Assembly (NCBI RefSeq): GCF_009848505.1
Contig: NZ_WWDL01000001.1
Location: 124,001-188,000, forward strand
Direction of reading: 5' to 3'
Length of the DNA: 64,000 bases
Source: Muricoccus harenae
GTDB taxonomy: Bacteria > Pseudomonadota > Alphaproteobacteria > Acetobacterales > Acetobacteraceae
Shown: positions 1-8,805 of the stretch, one piece after another
Numbering within the stretch: position 1 is the first letter of the stretch
How the letters are laid out: the number at the start of each line of letters is the position of its first letter
Program-made: the position numbers and the translations under genes
Notes under the pieces: model-generated
The model's input: the letters and a program-made list of their open reading frames with translations, nothing else
What the model was told of the DNA's origin: nothing
Databases searched by the model: none

Positions 1-709
1 GCGCCACATCCTCCACCCGCGTCCCGAACCGGTATTCGCCGCCCAGGGATTCGATATGGGCGCGCATGTGCTCGACCATGGAGACGAGCCGGAAGGTGCC
101 GATATGCGGCTTGGAGACATAGAGGATCTCCTCCGGCGCCCCAGCCTTCACGAACTCCTCCAGCACCTTGCGGATGCGGTTGGCATTGTCGCCGATGCCG
201 CTCCACAGCTTGCCATCCGAGAAGGTGCCGGCGCCGCCTTCGCCGAACTGCACGTTGGATTCCGGCGTCAGCACGGAACGGCGCCACAGGCTCCAGGTGT
301 CCTGCGTGCGCTCCCGCACCACCTTTCCGCGCTCCAGAAGGATCGGGCGCAGCCCCATTTGGGCCAGGATGAGCATGGCGAAAAGGCCGCAGGGGCCGGC
401 GCCCACCACCACCGGCCGCAGGCGCGGCGGCACGGGCAGGGCGCTGGGCAGGCGGTAGTTTGTTTCGGGCGTGGGAGCGACATGGCGGTCGCCGGCGAAG
501 CGGGCCAGCACGGCGGCCTCGTCGCGCAGCGCCACGTCCAGCGTGTAGATCAGCGCGATGGCACCGCGCCGCCGGGCATCATGGCCGCGGCGGAATACGG
601 TGATGTCCAGCACCTCCTCGGCAGGCACGCCGAGGCGGGCGAGCACGGCATCGCGCAGCGCGTCATCCGCATGGTCGAGAGGAAGCTTGATTTCGGTCAG
701 TCGCAGCAT
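1..709 (-). CDS. NAD(P)/FAD-dependent oxidoreductase (N-terminal part, runs off the left edge)
   Basis: The first 236 residues are present and the C-terminus lies outside the window. A leader domain of about 95 residues precedes a Rossmann FAD-binding motif VVGAGPCGLF at residues 101-110. A downstream stretch reads NVQFGEGGAGTFSDGKL, typical of the COG2509 group of FAD-dependent dehydrogenases, whose substrates are mostly unknown. The leader with its RRGHDARRR-like basic segment is also typical of that group. The ATG at 709 is chosen because the leader then has the family's usual length. It sits 33 bases downstream of the next FAD gene on the same strand, so the two may be co-transcribed. The exact reaction cannot be told from sequence. 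Confidence 0.85.
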   Translation of the reverse strand, partial: MLRLTEIKLPLDHADDALRDAVLARLGVPAEEVLDITVFRRGHDARRRGAIALIYTLDVALRDEAAVLARFAGDRHVAPTPETNYRLPSALPVPPRLRPVVVGAGPCGLFAMLILAQMGLRPILLERGKVVRERTQDTWSLWRRSVLTPESNVQFGEGGAGTFSDGKLWSGIGDNANRIRKVLEEFVKAGAPEEILYVSKPHIGTFRLVSMVEHMRAHIESLGGEYRFGTRVEDVA

Positions 710-742
710 GGTGCGCGGGGATATAGGGCTTCCCGCCGCAAA

Positions 743-1927
743 TCACACGGATTGTCCTGCGCACCAGCCTGACGACCAGGCCCACTGGAAGTTGTAGCCG
801 CCGAGCCAGCCCGTCACATCCACCGCCTCGCCGATGACGTGCAGGCCCGGAACCTCCTTGGCCGCCATGGTCTGGGAGGACAGGGCGGCAGTATCCACCC
901 CGCCGGCCATCACCTCGGCCTTGGCATAGCCCTCGGTGCCCGAGGGCGTCAGCGCCATGCCCTTCAGCATGGCCGCCACGCCGTTCAGCGCCTTGTTCCC
1001 CAACTCGCCGATTGGCCGGCTGTGCTGCGCCAGCCGCGTGGTGCCAAGGGCGGCGGCGAGACGCTGGGGCAGCTTCTCCGCAAGCACCGTGTGCAGCGCC
1101 GCCCGCGGTCGCTCGTCCTTGCGGGCGAGCAGCCAGGCATTCGCATCCACATCCGGCAGCAGGTCGAGCGTGATCGGCTCCCCCGCACGCCAGGCGGTCG
1201 AGATCTGCAGGATGGAAGGCCCGGAAAGACCGCGATGGGTGAACAGCATCGCCTCGCGGAACCGCGCTTTCCCCGCCCGCGCCTCCACCGGCAGGGAGAC
1301 GCCGGAAATCGGGCGCATCAGGGCGAGGTCCGCCTCCCCGAAAATCAGCGGCACCAGGGCGGGGCGCGTCTCCACCACAGGCAGGCCGAAGCGCCGCGCA
1401 AGGTCGAGGGAAAGCCCTGTCGCGCCCATCTTCGGGATGGAGAGGCCGCCGGTGGCCAGCACCAGCGCGGGCGCGGTGAAGCTGCCGCGATCCGTCTCCA
1501 CCCGGAACCCATCCGCGCGGGAGACATCGATGACGCGGTGCCGCAGGCGCAGCTCGACCCCCGCCGCCTCGCATTCGTCCAGCAGCAACCCGACAATGGC
1601 GCGCGCCGAGCCGTCGCAGAAGAGCTGGCCGAGCGTCTTCTCGTGATAGGGGATGCGGTGCTTCTCGACGAGCGCGATGAAGTCCTGCTGCGTGTAGCGC
1701 GACAGGGCCGAGCGCGCGAAATGCGGGTTGGACGAGAAGAACCGCCCGGGTTCCGTGCCCGTGTTGGTGAAATTGCAGCGCCCGCCGCCGGAGATGAGGA
1801 TCTTTGCCCCGGGCTGGTCGGCATGCTCCAGCAGCAGCACGCGCTTACCGCGCCGCCCCGCCGCCATGGCGCACATCATCCCCGCCGCGCCGGCGCCCAG
1901 CACGATGGCATCGAAAGCGTTGTTCAT
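743..1927 (-). CDS. BaiN/RdsA-family NAD(P)/FAD-dependent oxidoreductase (HI0933-like flavoprotein)
   Basis: A 394-residue flavoprotein. It opens with a dinucleotide-binding motif (VLGAGAAGMMCA) and has GGGRCNFTN around residues 50-58. It ends with the family's hallmark GEAVDVTGWLGGYNFQWAWSSG. These are features of the HI0933/BaiN group, probably reductases or dehydrogenases acting on unsaturated or aromatic compounds; the substrate is unknown. The ATG at 1927 overlaps the stop of the upstream aldehyde dehydrogenase gene by the ATGA arrangement, so translation is probably coupled. A longer reading frame continues upstream on this strand, but it is only the other-frame image of the aldehyde dehydrogenase. 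Confidence 0.9.
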   Translation of the reverse strand: MNNAFDAIVLGAGAAGMMCAMAAGRRGKRVLLLEHADQPGAKILISGGGRCNFTNTGTEPGRFFSSNPHFARSALSRYTQQDFIALVEKHRIPYHEKTLGQLFCDGSARAIVGLLLDECEAAGVELRLRHRVIDVSRADGFRVETDRGSFTAPALVLATGGLSIPKMGATGLSLDLARRFGLPVVETRPALVPLIFGEADLALMRPISGVSLPVEARAGKARFREAMLFTHRGLSGPSILQISTAWRAGEPITLDLLPDVDANAWLLARKDERPRAALHTVLAEKLPQRLAAALGTTRLAQHSRPIGELGNKALNGVAAMLKGMALTPSGTEGYAKAEVMAGGVDTAALSSQTMAAKEVPGLHVIGEAVDVTGWLGGYNFQWAWSSGWCAGQSV

Positions 1928-3279
1928 CCCATCAGCCGCTTGATGATCGAAAGTGGTGCCTTGTAGGGCGGATACCGCAGGGAAGGATCGATCCCCGCCG
2001 GCTGGTGGAAGATGGCGCGGGCATTGGAGAAGGCCTCGAACCCCGCCTGTCCGTGATAGCGCCCCTGGCCGCTCGGCCCGACGCCGCCGAAGGGCAGGTC
2101 CGGCACGGTGCAATGCACGAGGTGCTCGTTCACGCAGAAGCCGCCCGAGGGCAAGGCTTCTGCCACGGCATCGGCGAAGCCGCGATCCCTGGTATGGACA
2201 TAGAGGGCCAGCGGCTGCGGCATGCCCGAGAGCCCCGCCAGAAGTTCCGCGCGGTCCCGCCAAGTCACGACGGGAAGGATCGGCCCGAAGATCTCTTCCC
2301 GCAGCAGAGCAGGATCGGGGTCGAGCAGGATGGTCGGCTGGATGTGCAGCGCGTTCTCGTCCACCGCACCGCCCATGGCCACCCGGCCACGCGCCAGCAT
2401 GGTTTTCAGCCGCGCCAGGTGCCGCGCATCCACCACGCGCTGCATGCCGCGCCCATCGGGGCCGTAGAAGCGCGTGATGGTCTCGCGCAACACGGCCAGC
2501 AGCGCCTCCGCGCGGCTCTCATGCACCAGCACATGGTTCGGCGCGAGGCAGGTCTGGCCGGCGTTCAGGAACTTCGCCCAGGCGATGCGCCGTGCCGTCA
2601 CCGCCGGATCGGCGGTCTCGTCCACGATGCAGGGATTGGCGCCGCCCAGTTCCAGCGTGGTGGTCGCGAGGTTGCGCGCGGCAGCCTCCGCCACCTTGCG
2701 GCCCGTCTCCGTGCTGCCGGTGAAGAAGATGTGGGCGAAGGGCAGGGCCGTCAGAGCCGCCGCCAGATCCGGCCCGCCCTGCGCCACCTGCACCAGGCCG
2801 GGCGCGAAGCAGCGCGCCGCCAGCCGCTCAAGAGCCGCGGCGGTGGCGGGCGCGATTTCGGATGGCTTCAGCACCACCGCATTCCCCGCCGCGAGGGCGC
2901 TGACCAGCGGTACCAGGCAGAGCTGCACGGGGTAGTTCCACGGCCCCAGGATCAGCACCGCCCCGCGCGGCTCCATGCGCAATGCGGCGCGGCCGGGGAA
3001 GTGGAACCAGCGGCCCCCCACGCGGCGCGGCGCGGCCCAGCGGCGCATCCGGCGCAGGGTGAGCGCGATTTCCTGCCGGACCAGCATGATCTCCGAGGTC
3101 CAGGCCTCGAATTCGGACTTCCCCAGATCGGAATGGAGGGCGGCGAGCAGCTCCCCCTCCATCGCCTGCAGCCCATCCCGCAGGGCGATCAGCGCCGCCC
3201 GCCGTGCCTCCAGCGGATGCGTGGCGCCGGAGGCGAAATAGGCGTGGGCGGCATCCAGCAGGGCAGGGGCTTCGGCCAT
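1924..3279 (-). CDS. Aldehyde dehydrogenase, class-3 / coniferyl-aldehyde-dehydrogenase-like
   Basis: A 451-residue NAD(P)-dependent aldehyde dehydrogenase that oxidises an aldehyde to the acid. The cofactor-site segment GPWNYPVQL (Asn115 region), FFTGSTETG, general base Glu210 in LELGGANP and nucleophile Cys244 in NAGQTCLAPN are all present. The short length and GPWNYP motif match the ALDH3 group used for long-chain or aromatic aldehydes. The ATG at 3279 is preferred over an in-frame start 29 codons upstream because it gives a normal N-terminus. It heads a probable minus-strand operon with the two FAD enzymes and diverges from the dehydrogenase at 3381. Confidence 0.9.
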   Translation of the reverse strand: MAEAPALLDAAHAYFASGATHPLEARRAALIALRDGLQAMEGELLAALHSDLGKSEFEAWTSEIMLVRQEIALTLRRMRRWAAPRRVGGRWFHFPGRAALRMEPRGAVLILGPWNYPVQLCLVPLVSALAAGNAVVLKPSEIAPATAAALERLAARCFAPGLVQVAQGGPDLAAALTALPFAHIFFTGSTETGRKVAEAAARNLATTTLELGGANPCIVDETADPAVTARRIAWAKFLNAGQTCLAPNHVLVHESRAEALLAVLRETITRFYGPDGRGMQRVVDARHLARLKTMLARGRVAMGGAVDENALHIQPTILLDPDPALLREEIFGPILPVVTWRDRAELLAGLSGMPQPLALYVHTRDRGFADAVAEALPSGGFCVNEHLVHCTVPDLPFGGVGPSGQGRYHGQAGFEAFSNARAIFHQPAGIDPSLRYPPYKAPLSIIKRLMG

Positions 3280-3380
3280 GGCCCGCTCTACCCCGCCGGG
3301 ACGGGAAAGGCGATGCGGGGCCCGATGGACGATCGACACTGCCCGGCGGATAGAGGGAGGGCGCAAGAAGGGGAAACGCC

Positions 3381-4439
3381 ATGCATATCGTCGTCCTGCC
3401 CGGAGACGGAATCGGCCCGGAAATCACCCAGGCCACGCTGGCGGTGCTGGATGCCGCCGCCAACCGCTTCGGCCTCAACCTGAACCTGACGCATGAGGTG
3501 GCGGGCCATGAGAGCCTGCGCCGCCATGGCACCACCCTCCGCCCCGGCCTGCTTGAGACGGTGCAGGCCGCGGACGGGCTGCTGATGGGGCCCATGTCCA
3601 CCTATGACTACCCGGATGAAAGCAAGGGCGGCATCAATCCCTCGGGCTTCTTCCGCAAGCGGCTGGACCTTTTCGCGAATATCCGCCCGGCCCGCACCTT
3701 CCCAGGCGTGCCCCACCCCACGCGCCACGAGTTCGACCTGGTCGTGGTGCGCGAAAACACCGAAGGCTTCTACGCCGACCGCAACATGGAGAAGGGCGGC
3801 GCCGAGATGCTGGTGACGCCCGATGTCTGCGTCTCCCTCCGCCGCATCACCCGCCCGTGCTGCGCCCGCATTGCCCAGGCGGCCTTCCGGCTGGCTGCCG
3901 GCCGGCGGGGCCGCGTGACGGCGGTGCACAAGGCGAACGTCCTCACCATGGGCGATGGCATGTTCCTCGAGGAATGCCGCAGGGCCGCCGCCGATTTCCC
4001 TGGCGTGGTGCTGGAGGAAGTGATCGTGGACGCCATGGCCGCCCTGCTGATCCGTGACCCGTCCCGCTTCGACGTGATTGTCACCACCAACATGTTCGGC
4101 GACATCCTCTCCGACATGACGGCCGAGCTTTCCGGCAGCATCGGCCTCGGCGGCTCGGTGAATGCAGGCTTCGCCCATGCCATGGCCCAGGCCGCCCATG
4201 GCTCCGCCCCGGATATCGCGGGGCAGGACCGGGCCAATCCCTTCTCCCTGATCCTCTCCCTCGCCCAGCTGCTGGACTGGCATGGCGACCGGCGCGGCCA
4301 GCCGGCCTATGCGGGCGCCGCGCGCGCGATCGAGGCGGCGGTGGCGGAAGCGGTCATGGCAGGGGAGGCGACGCCAGATGTAGGCGGGCGCCTCGGTACC
4401 GCCGCGACCGGGCAGGCGGTGGCCGCGCGCCTGCGGTGA
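3381..4439 (+). CDS. Isocitrate/isopropylmalate dehydrogenase-family enzyme
   Basis: A 352-residue member of the beta-decarboxylating dehydrogenases, which oxidise and decarboxylate 2-hydroxyacids with NAD(P). It starts LPGDGIGPEI. Substrate-side arginines lie in FFRKRLDLFANIRPAR and the catalytic tyrosine region reads VVRENTEGFY. The lysine region is AVHKANVLTMGDG and the metal-binding aspartates are in FGDILSDMTAEL. The family is certain. The substrate is not, since isopropylmalate, homoisocitrate and tartrate or related hydroxyacids all fit. No leuC/leuD genes are adjacent, which argues against leucine synthesis here. It is divergent from the aldehyde dehydrogenase across about 100 bases. 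Confidence 0.88.
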   Translation: MHIVVLPGDGIGPEITQATLAVLDAAANRFGLNLNLTHEVAGHESLRRHGTTLRPGLLETVQAADGLLMGPMSTYDYPDESKGGINPSGFFRKRLDLFANIRPARTFPGVPHPTRHEFDLVVVRENTEGFYADRNMEKGGAEMLVTPDVCVSLRRITRPCCARIAQAAFRLAAGRRGRVTAVHKANVLTMGDGMFLEECRRAAADFPGVVLEEVIVDAMAALLIRDPSRFDVIVTTNMFGDILSDMTAELSGSIGLGGSVNAGFAHAMAQAAHGSAPDIAGQDRANPFSLILSLAQLLDWHGDRRGQPAYAGAARAIEAAVAEAVMAGEATPDVGGRLGTAATGQAVAARLR

Positions 4440-4474
4440 TTCCGGCGGCGCCTTGGCGCGGGCGCCGGGCCGGA

Positions 4475-6184
4475 TCAGGCGGCAGTGCTGAGATTGTCCT
4501 GTGGCACCCCGCTCGCCAGCCGGGCGAGCGGAATCTTGATGTCGCAGACAACGCCCGTGGGGGCCCAGGTCAGCAGGAAGCTCCCGCCCAGCTGCCCACG
4601 CACGATCGACTCCAGCACGCGGGAGCCGAAGCCGCGCCGCGTCGGAGGGCCAGGCACCGGCGGGCCGCCCGTCTCCTCCCAGCGCAGCGCGAGGGCGTCG
4701 CTTGCCGCATCATCCGCCCTGGTGAGCCGCCACGTCACCCGGACCCGCCCGCCGGGAACCGACAGCGCCCCATGCTTGATCGCATTCGTCGCCAGCTCAT
4801 GCGCGGCCATCGCGAGGGGCTGCGCGGCCGACGGTGGAAGCAGCACCGGCGGCCCGTCCACCTCCGCCCGCGGCCCCAGCTCACCACCGTCTTCCCAGGC
4901 GAAGGGCACCAGCTCGGCCTTCAGCAGTGCCTGCAGGCTCGCGCCCCGCCAGCGGTCCTCCGACAGCAGGGTCTGGGCTCGTGCCAGGGCCGCGATCCGT
5001 CCCTCCACCGCCTTCGCATAGGCCACGGCGTCGTGCTTCGGCGTCAGCCGCAGCGTGGCCTGCACCACGGCCAGGGTGTTCTTGGCGCGATGGTCCACCT
5101 CCCGCGCGAGCAGGCGGACACGGGCCTCGCTGGCCTGGATATCGGCTGTCCGCGCCTCGACGCGCCGTTCCAGGGTGGCATTGAGCAGGTTCAGCTCCCG
5201 CGCACGGCGCCGGGCCATCAGCGCCAGGGATGAGAGGGCGAGTCCGGTCACGAGGGCGAAGCCGCCATAGATCAGAAGTCGCCGGCGCCAGCGGGACAGC
5301 ATCGTCGCGCGCGGCACCCCATAGGCAACGGTGACCGGAAAGCGGTCGAGCCGGCGGTAGGCCACCATGCGCTCCACGCCGTCGAGCGGGGAGGTGCCCT
5401 CTATCACGACGCGCTCGGCGGCCGTCTGGATGGCCTGGGTCAACGGCGCGATCGGGAAAGTCCCGATCCCGGTCCCGGGCTCCACGGGCGGGCGGCGCGC
5501 GAGGATCGCACCGTCCGCGCGGGTAAGGTTCACCAAGGCATCCGGCAGGGGCGCGGTGCGGTTCCAGTAGCCGATGAAGGTGCTTTGCTGGACGCCGACC
5601 GTGATCACCCCCAGGAAGGAGCCATCCTCTGCCGATCGCCGGGCCGTCATGAAGAACACCGGCTCATCGTCCGCACGGCTGCGGATCAGGCCAGCCACAC
5701 GGGGCTCCGGCCCGGGGTGGTCGCGGTGCCAACGGAAATACTCGCGGTCGCTGGCATCGATGTGGCGGGGGGCCTGCGGCTGGTCGGAGTCCACCAGCGG
5801 GCGGCCATCCGCCCCGATGATCACGATGCCCAGGGTCTCGTCCGCATGCCGGCGCACCGCACGCAGGAAGTCATGATGGCTCGCGGCAGCGGCGAGCACC
5901 TCCTCGTCCCGTTGGCTGCGCAGCCGTTCCTGGATCGTGCCCAGGGCCAGCGCCTGAAACTGGAAGACCTTCTCGGCATGCCCGTGCAGCATGTCGAGGG
6001 TGGACAGGAGTTTACGCTCCGTCGCCGCCATTGTCTGGTTCCGGTCGTACAGGGCGGCGGCCCCGAAGATCAGGGCGGGGAGCAGCACGGAGGCGAACAG
6101 CAGGGCATCGATCGCATGCAGCCGCCACGGACGGTCGTGACCCGTCGACCTAGCCTGCAGCCCCTTGGGCGTTTCCCGCGGCAT
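4475..6184 (-). CDS. Membrane-bound sensor histidine kinase, HWE/HisKA_2 type with periplasmic Cache domain
   Basis: A 569-residue two-component sensor. A membrane helix (about residues 24-45) and a second (about 301-322) enclose a periplasmic Cache-like ligand domain. The cytoplasmic part has a coiled linker, then the phospho-acceptor box REVDHRAKNTLAVVQ with His365. The ATPase follows, with its N-box HELATNAIKHGAL and the terminal RGFGSRVLESIVRGQLGG. The H-R-x-K-N box marks the HWE/HisKA_2 group common in alphaproteobacteria. No response regulator is encoded nearby, so the partner is elsewhere, possibly a PhyR-type general stress regulator. The ligand cannot be predicted. Confidence 0.9.
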   Translation of the reverse strand: MPRETPKGLQARSTGHDRPWRLHAIDALLFASVLLPALIFGAAALYDRNQTMAATERKLLSTLDMLHGHAEKVFQFQALALGTIQERLRSQRDEEVLAAAASHHDFLRAVRRHADETLGIVIIGADGRPLVDSDQPQAPRHIDASDREYFRWHRDHPGPEPRVAGLIRSRADDEPVFFMTARRSAEDGSFLGVITVGVQQSTFIGYWNRTAPLPDALVNLTRADGAILARRPPVEPGTGIGTFPIAPLTQAIQTAAERVVIEGTSPLDGVERMVAYRRLDRFPVTVAYGVPRATMLSRWRRRLLIYGGFALVTGLALSSLALMARRRARELNLLNATLERRVEARTADIQASEARVRLLAREVDHRAKNTLAVVQATLRLTPKHDAVAYAKAVEGRIAALARAQTLLSEDRWRGASLQALLKAELVPFAWEDGGELGPRAEVDGPPVLLPPSAAQPLAMAAHELATNAIKHGALSVPGGRVRVTWRLTRADDAASDALALRWEETGGPPVPGPPTRRGFGSRVLESIVRGQLGGSFLLTWAPTGVVCDIKIPLARLASGVPQDNLSTAA

Positions 6185-6490
6185 TTACACTCCTGCTGGG
6201 CGGATCCGCGCAAGCACGGGCCACGCCCGCTTCCGCCTTATCCGCAAGGTGCCAAACGAGCCGCGCGCAGATGAGTTGAACCCAGGGGATCCAGGCGCCT
6301 GTCTATTGCGGATCACGCAATGGGCGGAACTGCCCGCATGCACGCACCCACGCTTACGGGTGCAGGCTTAGATCGTTTTGAGCAGCGCGGGCGATGGGAG
6401 ACTACTCCGTTCCGGATCGTCACGGGCCAAACTGACCCGCTTCGGAAAGCGGGCGGCGCCGTCGCGCGGCGCCGCCTCCGCTCCGCGCGA
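6185..6490. other. Intergenic stretch between sensor kinase and binding-protein gene
   Basis: About 300 bases with no convincing gene. It lies downstream of the binding-protein gene (minus strand) and upstream of the kinase start. The only structure I see is a pair of GC-rich hairpins near 6436-6473. Confidence 0.6.
6436..6473 (-). terminator. Possible transcription terminator of the TPP-regulated binding-protein gene
   Basis: Two adjacent perfect hairpins lie just past the stop of the binding-protein gene. One has a GGCGCC stem (6455-6460 with 6468-6473) and the other a CCCGCTT/AAGCGGG-type stem (6436-6453). On the minus strand they are followed by TCAGTTTGG, a poor U-tract, so termination is plausible but not certain. 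Confidence 0.35.
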
Positions 6491-8083
6491 TCATCCCCGC
6501 CGGAGGTTCCACATATAAGGGTTTGGCCCCTGCAGCACGCCGGACAGGTGTGACCGAAAACCGGTCTTGAGCACGAACAGCCCGCTGGGCGCGAAGCCCA
6601 CATGGTCCCAGGCCGTGCGCTGCACATCCGCGAAGGCGGCGGATTGCGCGGCGGGATCCGGGGCGTAGAGCCATCGCTCGATATTCGCCTCGGTCGCCGG
6701 ATCGGTCGGCCAGCCGAACCAGGCGGTGGGGCCATCGCCGCGGATACCGGAATTGACCGCCGGGTTGGCGATGGAGGCGGCGGGGAAGTTGGTGGGATAG
6801 ATGCTCCAGCCGCCATGGTCGGCATCCTCGCGCGAATTGCGGCGGGTGAGCATCGCGGCCCAATCCATCTCCTGCAGATCCACCTGGAAGCCGAGCTGGC
6901 GGCAGACATCGGCGGCCAGCCTTCCCTGCGGCGCGACGGCGGCGAAATCCGTCGGGTTGATCACCACCACCTTCGCCCCCTCCGCCCCGGCCGCGCGGAT
7001 AGCGGCGCGCGCCTTGCCGAAGTCGCGCGGGGGGGAAGGGAACTCCACCACATCCGGGAGGGTGCAGGGGAAGAGCGCATGGCATTCGCGCCAGTCGCCG
7101 GGCGCCGCGACCGAAGCCATGTGATCGGACTGGCTGATGCAGTCCCGCACGGCGCGGCGCACCTCCACCTTGTCGAAGGGTGCGTGCAGGTGATTGAAGC
7201 GGATCACGCCCAGGAAGCCGATCGGGTCGTAGATCTGGGTCTTGATGTTCCGGTCCCGTGCGAACAGGGGCAGCAGGTCCGGCAGTGGATATTCCACCCA
7301 ATCCACCTCGCCCCGCTGCAACGCGGCGCCGGCGGTCGCCCCGTCCGGGATGATGTGCCACTCCAGCCGGTCGAAATGGACCCGCTTTCCGCCTGAGGCG
7401 CCCTCTGCCGGCTCGTCTCGCGGGACATAGGCCTCGTTGCGCGCATAGGCGACGAAGCTGCCGGGGTTGAACTCGCCGGCGAGGAACTTCCACGGGCCGC
7501 TGCCGATCATCTCCGGCACGGGCTTGTCTGGCGCCGTGGCGGCCAGGCGCTCGGGCATGATGAAGGGCGGCACACTGGCAGGCTTGGCCAGGGCGTAGAG
7601 CAGCGCGGGAAAGGGACGGTGCAGGCGGATGGTGAAGCTACGCTCGTCCGGCGTGCCCCATTCGGCCACCGCGCGGGCCAGGATTTGGCCGAACAAGTCC
7701 CGCACGCACCAGCGTTTGAGGCTGGCGACACAGTCCCGCGACCGTACCGGCTCGCCATCATGGAAGCGCAGCCCGTCCCGCAGGCGGATGGTCCAGAGCT
7801 GTCCGTCCGCGCTCATCTCATACCCGGAGGCCATCTGTGGGCGCGGGGTGAGCTTGCCGTCGGTCGCGAAGAGCGTGTCGAAGACGCAGAAGCCGTGGGT
7901 GGAACTGATCGTGGCGTTCTGGACGACCGGATCCAGCGCCGTCAGCGCCGCCTGCGGCACGAAGCGGAGGGTCCTGGCCCTGGTGGCCTGGCCGATCGCG
8001 GGCTGGGCCAAGGCAGGTTGAGTTAAGGCGGGAAGCGGCAACGCCGAAAGGCCGGCGCCCTTCAGCAGGGAACGGCGATACAT
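6491..8083 (-). CDS. Orphan ABC transporter substrate-binding protein, family 5 (peptide/nickel type), under a TPP riboswitch
   Basis: A 530-residue periplasmic solute-binding protein of the SBP_bac_5 family. The start MYRRSLLKGAG... is a Tat-like signal followed by Ala-Gln cleavage sites before residue 31. The mature part has the family features TDGKLTPRPQMASGYE and LRDGLRFHDGEPVRSRDCVASLKRW. The ATG at 8083 has a strong GGAGG seven bases upstream; an in-frame codon at 8218 would start inside the untranslated leader. No permease or ATPase gene is adjacent. A TPP riboswitch lies 138 bases upstream on the same strand. The ligand is therefore more likely thiamine, a precursor or a salvage product than a peptide. 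That specificity is inference from the regulator, not from the binding site. Confidence 0.88.
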   Translation of the reverse strand: MYRRSLLKGAGLSALPLPALTQPALAQPAIGQATRARTLRFVPQAALTALDPVVQNATISSTHGFCVFDTLFATDGKLTPRPQMASGYEMSADGQLWTIRLRDGLRFHDGEPVRSRDCVASLKRWCVRDLFGQILARAVAEWGTPDERSFTIRLHRPFPALLYALAKPASVPPFIMPERLAATAPDKPVPEMIGSGPWKFLAGEFNPGSFVAYARNEAYVPRDEPAEGASGGKRVHFDRLEWHIIPDGATAGAALQRGEVDWVEYPLPDLLPLFARDRNIKTQIYDPIGFLGVIRFNHLHAPFDKVEVRRAVRDCISQSDHMASVAAPGDWRECHALFPCTLPDVVEFPSPPRDFGKARAAIRAAGAEGAKVVVINPTDFAAVAPQGRLAADVCRQLGFQVDLQEMDWAAMLTRRNSREDADHGGWSIYPTNFPAASIANPAVNSGIRGDGPTAWFGWPTDPATEANIERWLYAPDPAAQSAAFADVQRTAWDHVGFAPSGLFVLKTGFRSHLSGVLQGPNPYMWNLRRG

Positions 8084-8086
8084 CCT

Positions 8087-8119
8087 GTTTCCTCCATTCC
8101 GCGGACGGGGGGAGGAAAC
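8087..8119 (-). promoter_or_regulatory. Hairpin sequestering the Shine-Dalgarno of the TPP-regulated gene
   Basis: In the mRNA the Shine-Dalgarno GGAGGAAAC (8087-8095) is perfectly complementary over nine bases to GTTTCCTCC (8111-8119), with a 15-base loop between. The stem hides the ribosome site of the gene starting at 8083. This is the arrangement expected of a translational OFF switch. The pairing is read directly; its use by the riboswitch is inferred. Confidence 0.65.
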
Positions 8120-8220
8120 GGGGCCGGACGACGCACCCGCGCCCGCTCCACCGCCGCCTGGGGGGCGAGGTGGGGAAGCGGCTTCGCGCATTCCGGGTGC
8201 CTGGGCGTCATGGTGCACCG

Positions 8221-8300
8221 ATCCCTACGCCGGTCCGAACCGGGTCAGGTTCCAGGGGTCGCGGGTGTCCCCGCCTCTCAGCCCGGAATGGGCTCCCCCC
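8221..8300 (-). promoter_or_regulatory. TPP (thiamine pyrophosphate) riboswitch, THI element
   Basis: The minus strand carries the conserved blocks of the TPP aptamer in order. A GGGGGGAGCCC 5' stem is followed by CTGAGAG (8275-8281), then ACCC...GAACCTGA (8245-8252) and the 3' block GCGTAGGGA (8222-8230). Short stems lie between, for example CCGGTTCGGACCGG. It lies in the leader of the binding-protein gene starting at 8083. Known TPP riboswitches shut off thiamine synthesis or transport genes when TPP is abundant; in proteobacteria they often act on translation, consistent with the hairpin at 8087-8119. Confidence 0.93.
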
Positions 8301-8348
8301 GATGTCCGCGGACCGTATGGGCTGGCGCGGGGAGGCGGCGCAAGGGGG

Positions 8349-8702
8349 CTACTTCAGCACCCAGCCATCCCGGCGCATGCAATCCTCCACCATGGCTTCT
8401 CGGACGGGTTCGTTCTGGTCCCGCAGCCCGTAGCTCGCCGGGCGCCAATAGCCCTGCGTCTCGCGGCAGCGGCGGTTGCTGCCCTCGCCCTTGCATTCCC
8501 GCGTGCCAGGCACCCAGCCGCCGCGATCGGTCATCACCCGGACATTGTCGGGGCGCGCGGCGTTGAAGGCCGAAGCCTCGCAGCGGGCCAGGGCGGCGTC
8601 GCGCATCGGCGGAGTGGCACCGGGACGCTCCCATTGGGCGCAGCCGGACAGCAGCGGGACCACCAGCAGGACCAGCAGCGGGAGAACACGGACGCGATAC
8701 AT
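8349..8702 (-). CDS. Small lipoprotein of unknown function
   Basis: A 117-residue protein with a hydrophobic signal ending in a lipobox LLSGC (Cys21), so it should be lipidated and membrane-anchored in the envelope. The mature part has four more cysteines (in ARCEAS, TRECKG, NRRCRE and VEDCMRR) and ends RRDGWVLK. The conserved-looking tail MxxCMRRDGW resembles other small proteobacterial envelope lipoproteins, but I do not recognise a named family. The ATG at 8702 is chosen because it gives a proper signal peptide. It stands alone, upstream of the riboswitch-controlled gene on the same strand. Confidence 0.75.
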   Translation of the reverse strand: MYRVRVLPLLVLLVVPLLSGCAQWERPGATPPMRDAALARCEASAFNAARPDNVRVMTDRGGWVPGTRECKGEGSNRRCRETQGYWRPASYGLRDQNEPVREAMVEDCMRRDGWVLK

Positions 8703-8805
8703 CGACGAGCCTTTCCTGGGACTCGGCGATCGTAACATGCCGATGGTGAAGAGGATCCTGCCCCCGAACGCCGCGGCCCGGAGCGGCGGATCTGCAGCGC
8801 AGGCC

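Noticed and set aside
3381-4439. leuB (3-isopropylmalate dehydrogenase of leucine synthesis)
   Set aside because: Family fits, but no leuC/leuD neighbours and the sequence is not diagnostic, so I kept a family-level name.
8221-8300. Another riboswitch class or a plain terminator
   Set aside because: The order of CTGAGAG, ACCC...GAACCTGA and GCGTAGGGA is specific for the TPP element.
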